Below, piece by piece: positions 61,774 through 64,000 of a stretch of 64,000 nt of DNA (the first letter of the stretch is position 1; every line of letters begins with the position of its first letter). Under the pieces are notes generated by a model. The model ran no database searches, was not told the origin of the DNA, and saw only the letters and a list, made by a program, of their open reading frames with translations. The stretch spans positions 1,116,001 to 1,180,000 of the forward strand of contig CAWFXC010000001.1 in the NCBI GenBank assembly GCA_963819735.1, written 5' to 3'. Position numbers and translations under genes: made by a program. This stretch comes from CAWFXC01 sp963819735 (GTDB lineage Bacteria > Actinomycetota > Acidimicrobiia > IMCC26256 > DASPTH01).

Positions 61774-63158
61774 CAGGCACTCCTTCGGAAGAGGGTGATG
61801 CGATCGAGCAGGCGCTCGCGCATCTCGGGATCGGTGACACCCAGCCCTTCGGCGGGCGCGAGCACGAGCACGCCGAGCTTGCCCTCGTGCTGGTTCTGGT
61901 GCACCTGCGAGACCGCTTCGGCCACCTGCTCGAACGGGAACACGGCCGACAGCACCGGCTGGATCCGGCCCTCGCACACCAGTCGGTTCGCTTCCCACGC
62001 CTCGCGGTAGTTGGCGAAGTGACAGCCCTTCAGCGTCTTCTGGTTCATCCAGAGGTAGCGGTTGTCGTACTCGATCATGAACCCGCTGGTGGCCGCGCAC
62101 GTGATGATGGTGCCCCCGCGGGTGCACACGAACACCGACGCGCCCATCGTGGCGCGCCCCGGGTGCTCGAACACGATGTCGGGATCGCGGCCCGCCAGCT
62201 CACGGATGCGATTCCCGAAGCGGCGCCACTCGGCCGGATCCTGGGTGGTGTCGTCCTTCCAGAACGAGAAGCCCTCGGCCCGGCGATCGATCACGTGCTC
62301 GACGCCGAGCTCGTGCAGCACCGCGGCGCGCTCGGGGCTCGATACGACGGCCACGGGAGTGCCGCCGCCGTTGAGGACATATTGGCACGCGTACGCGCCG
62401 ATGCCACCGCTCGCGCCCCAGATGAGCACGGTCTGGCCCTGCGTCATCTGCGCGCCGTTCGGGCTGACCAGCATGCGGTAGCTCGTGGAGTTCGTGAGCG
62501 CGTTGACCGCCGACTCCTCCCAGGTGAGGTGGGCCGGCTTGGGCATGAGTTGGCTCGCCTTCACCACCGTGAGCTCACCGAGGCCACCGAAGTTGGTCTC
62601 GTAGCCCCAGATGCGCTGGTTGGTCGCGAGCATCGAATCGTCGTGCGCGGAGGGGTCCTGATCGTCGACGTGGTTGCAGTGCACCGTGACCGCGTCGCCG
62701 GGGTTCCAGAGGCGCACGGCGGACCCGACGCGCAGCACCACGCCGGAGGCGTCACTCCCGACCACGTGGTACGGCTGATCGTGGCGGGCACCCCACACGC
62801 CCTCCCGCCCCAGTCGCGCCAGGAAGCCGAACGTGGGAACCGGTTCGAAGATCGACGTCCACACGGTGTTGAAGTTGATCGACGAGGCCATCACCGCGAC
62901 CAGCGCTTCGTCGGGCGCGAGCTCCGGCACCGGCACTTCGTCGAGGTGCAACGACTTGCGGGGATCCTTGTCGGCCGACGCGAGTCCCTCGAACATCGTC
63001 TGCTCGTCGGCCCGTACGACCGCGCCGCGGTAGGTGGCGGGGATCGGCAGGGCGGCCAGCTCGGATGCGAGTTCCGTTGACGCCGGTTCACCGTCGACGA
63101 TCGCCCGACGGATCGCCGCGATCTCCGCGTTCCCGCTGCTCCCCGTGGTCTCGGCCAT
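61773..63158 (-). CDS. ccr: crotonyl-CoA carboxylase/reductase
   Basis: From ATG 63158 the 461-residue medium-chain reductase reductively carboxylates crotonyl-CoA to ethylmalonyl-CoA with NADPH and CO2. It shows 'ASSINFNTVWTSIFEP' (Asn of the CO2 pocket), 'HVVGSDASGVVLRVG', 'WGYETNFGGLGEL' (Glu/Phe of the pocket), 'WGASGGIGAYACQYV' (NADPH), and 'IVFEHPGRATMGASVFV' (His of the pocket). It is the defining enzyme of the ethylmalonyl-CoA pathway. It overlaps the epimerase gene. Confidence 0.95.
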   Translation of the reverse strand: MAETTGSSGNAEIAAIRRAIVDGEPASTELASELAALPIPATYRGAVVRADEQTMFEGLASADKDPRKSLHLDEVPVPELAPDEALVAVMASSINFNTVWTSIFEPVPTFGFLARLGREGVWGARHDQPYHVVGSDASGVVLRVGSAVRLWNPGDAVTVHCNHVDDQDPSAHDDSMLATNQRIWGYETNFGGLGELTVVKASQLMPKPAHLTWEESAVNALTNSTSYRMLVSPNGAQMTQGQTVLIWGASGGIGAYACQYVLNGGGTPVAVVSSPERAAVLHELGVEHVIDRRAEGFSFWKDDTTQDPAEWRRFGNRIRELAGRDPDIVFEHPGRATMGASVFVCTRGGTIITCAATSGFMIEYDNRYLWMNQKTLKGCHFANYREAWEANRLVCEGRIQPVLSAVFPFEQVAEAVSQVHQNQHEGKLGVLVLAPAEGLGVTDPEMRERLLDRITLFRRSA

Positions 63159-63210
63159 GGCGGGCGACGGTACCATCCGAGGGAATTAACCCAGTCTCGG
63201 GAGGACCGCC

Positions 63211-64000
63211 ATGCCCGGCTCCGTGATCGTCTCGTCGGCCCGCACTCCGATCGGCAAGCTCTCGGGCGCGCTGGCGTCGTTCCCCGCCACCGATCTCGGC
63301 GCCCACGCGATCCGCGCCGCGTTGGCGCGGGCCGGTGTGAGCCCGGAGCAGGTCGACTACGTCCTGCTCGGCCAGGTGCTCCAGGCCGGTTCGGGGCAGA
63401 TGCCGGCCCGCCAGGCCGCGGTGAAGGCGGGCATCCCGATGTCGGTCCCGTCGATGACGATCAACAAGGTGTGCCTGTCGGGCATCAACGCGATCTACCT
63501 CGCCGACCAGATGATCCAGGCCGGCGACGCCGACGTCGTGGTGGCCGGCGGTATGGAGTCGATGACGAAGTCTCCTTACCTGTTGAAGAACGCGCGCGAG
63601 GGCTACCGGATGGGGAACGGTGAGCTGATCGACTCGATGATCGACGACGGCCTGTGGTGCGCGTTCGACGCGGTGCACATGGGCGCGGGCACCGAGCGCT
63701 ACACCGGCGAGTTCGGCGGCATCACGCGCGAGATGCAAGACGACGCCGCGGCGAAGAGCCACGAACGCGCCGCGGCCGCGATGAAGGAAGGGCGCCTGGC
63801 CGAGGAGATCGAACCGATCGCGATCCCGCAGCGCAAAGGTGAGCCCGTTCTCGTCGACACCGACGAAGGGGTGCGGCCGGGCACCACGCAGGAGTCACTC
63901 GGCAACCTCCGGCCCGCATTCGCGAAGGACGGCACCATCACCGCGGGCAACGCGTCGCAGATCTCCGACGGCGCGGCCGCGGTCGTCGTCACGTCGGTGG
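63211..64000 (+). CDS. acetyl-CoA acetyltransferase, 3' end beyond the window
   Basis: ATG 63211 follows GGGAGGA. The visible 263 codons are the N-terminal two-thirds of a thiolase: 'SSARTPIGKLSGALASFPATDLGAHAI', the active-site Cys in 'NKVCLSGINAI', 'VVAGGMESMTKSPYLL', and 'NASQISDGAAAVVV'. It condenses two acetyl-CoA to acetoacetyl-CoA, the entry step of the ethylmalonyl-CoA pathway. It is divergent from ccr across 52 bp. Confidence 0.93.
   Translation, partial: MPGSVIVSSARTPIGKLSGALASFPATDLGAHAIRAALARAGVSPEQVDYVLLGQVLQAGSGQMPARQAAVKAGIPMSVPSMTINKVCLSGINAIYLADQMIQAGDADVVVAGGMESMTKSPYLLKNAREGYRMGNGELIDSMIDDGLWCAFDAVHMGAGTERYTGEFGGITREMQDDAAAKSHERAAAAMKEGRLAEEIEPIAIPQRKGEPVLVDTDEGVRPGTTQESLGNLRPAFAKDGTITAGNASQISDGAAAVVVTSV

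Overview
The window is high-GC actinobacterial DNA. It carries a WhiB regulator, a paired ArsA-like ATPase locus next to whiB, Septum_form proteins, a class E-type LAFTG sorting signal, an unusual OmpR-type regulator coupled to a glutamine synthetase, and many GTG/TTG and apparently leaderless starts. Lineage markers are indirect. The mix of selenocysteine genes and the ethylmalonyl-CoA pathway would fit an uncultured Acidimicrobiia-like actinomycete, but that placement is inference.

Region 1 (1-22.3 kb) is core chromosome: a J-domain membrane protein, two tandem secreted Septum_form proteins, divergent glnA and a glnA2-type gene coupled to a GlnR-like regulator, a compact fused molybdenum hydroxylase, an Fe-S group (ErpA, SufR-like regulator, Mrp), a double-cupredoxin secreted protein, an MBL hydrolase, selA-selB, whiB, nfeD, two ArsA-type ATPases and a lone receiver domain.

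Region 2 (22.37-38.84 kb) is a 16.4-kb integrative element inserted at the 3' end of tRNA-Pro(CGG). A 59-bp perfect direct repeat marks attL (inside the tRNA) and attR. The left end has a tyrosine integrase broken by one stop codon, an AlpA-like regulator and twin palindromic operators. The right end has a chain of overlapping genes (two excisionase-like HTH proteins, a DUF3987-type ATPase and small proteins), preceded by a related palindrome. The cargo includes a DUF2510/SHOCT protein, DUF488, ankyrin, TMEM175-like channel and zinc-ribbon genes, a complete IS21-type insertion with a 5-bp target duplication, three tRNA genes, and repeated structured non-coding elements. A relic of the same DUF2510 gene lies just outside attR, suggesting layered integrations at this tRNA.

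Region 3 (39-51 kb) holds small zinc-ribbon proteins, two secreted surface-type proteins, TetR, a degenerate GGDEF protein, a TatA-like/Tat-substrate pair, a zinc-binding lipoprotein with a Zur-like box, a potassium channel, asd-lysC, a membrane peptidyl-prolyl isomerase, and an iron-regulated bfd-bfr pair. Region 4 (51-64 kb) is acyl-CoA metabolism: 3-hydroxybutyryl-CoA dehydrogenase, ethylmalonyl-CoA mutase, acyl-CoA synthetase, acyl-CoA carboxylase beta and epsilon, ethylmalonyl/methylmalonyl-CoA epimerase, crotonyl-CoA carboxylase/reductase and thiolase, together most of the front half of the ethylmalonyl-CoA pathway.

Caution: many genes are split by single-base frameshifts (selB, the PPIase at a C6 run, the acyl-CoA synthetase, the phosphoesterase, the carboxylase epsilon subunit). 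They cluster at 55-59.7 kb, which looks more like consensus error than biology.
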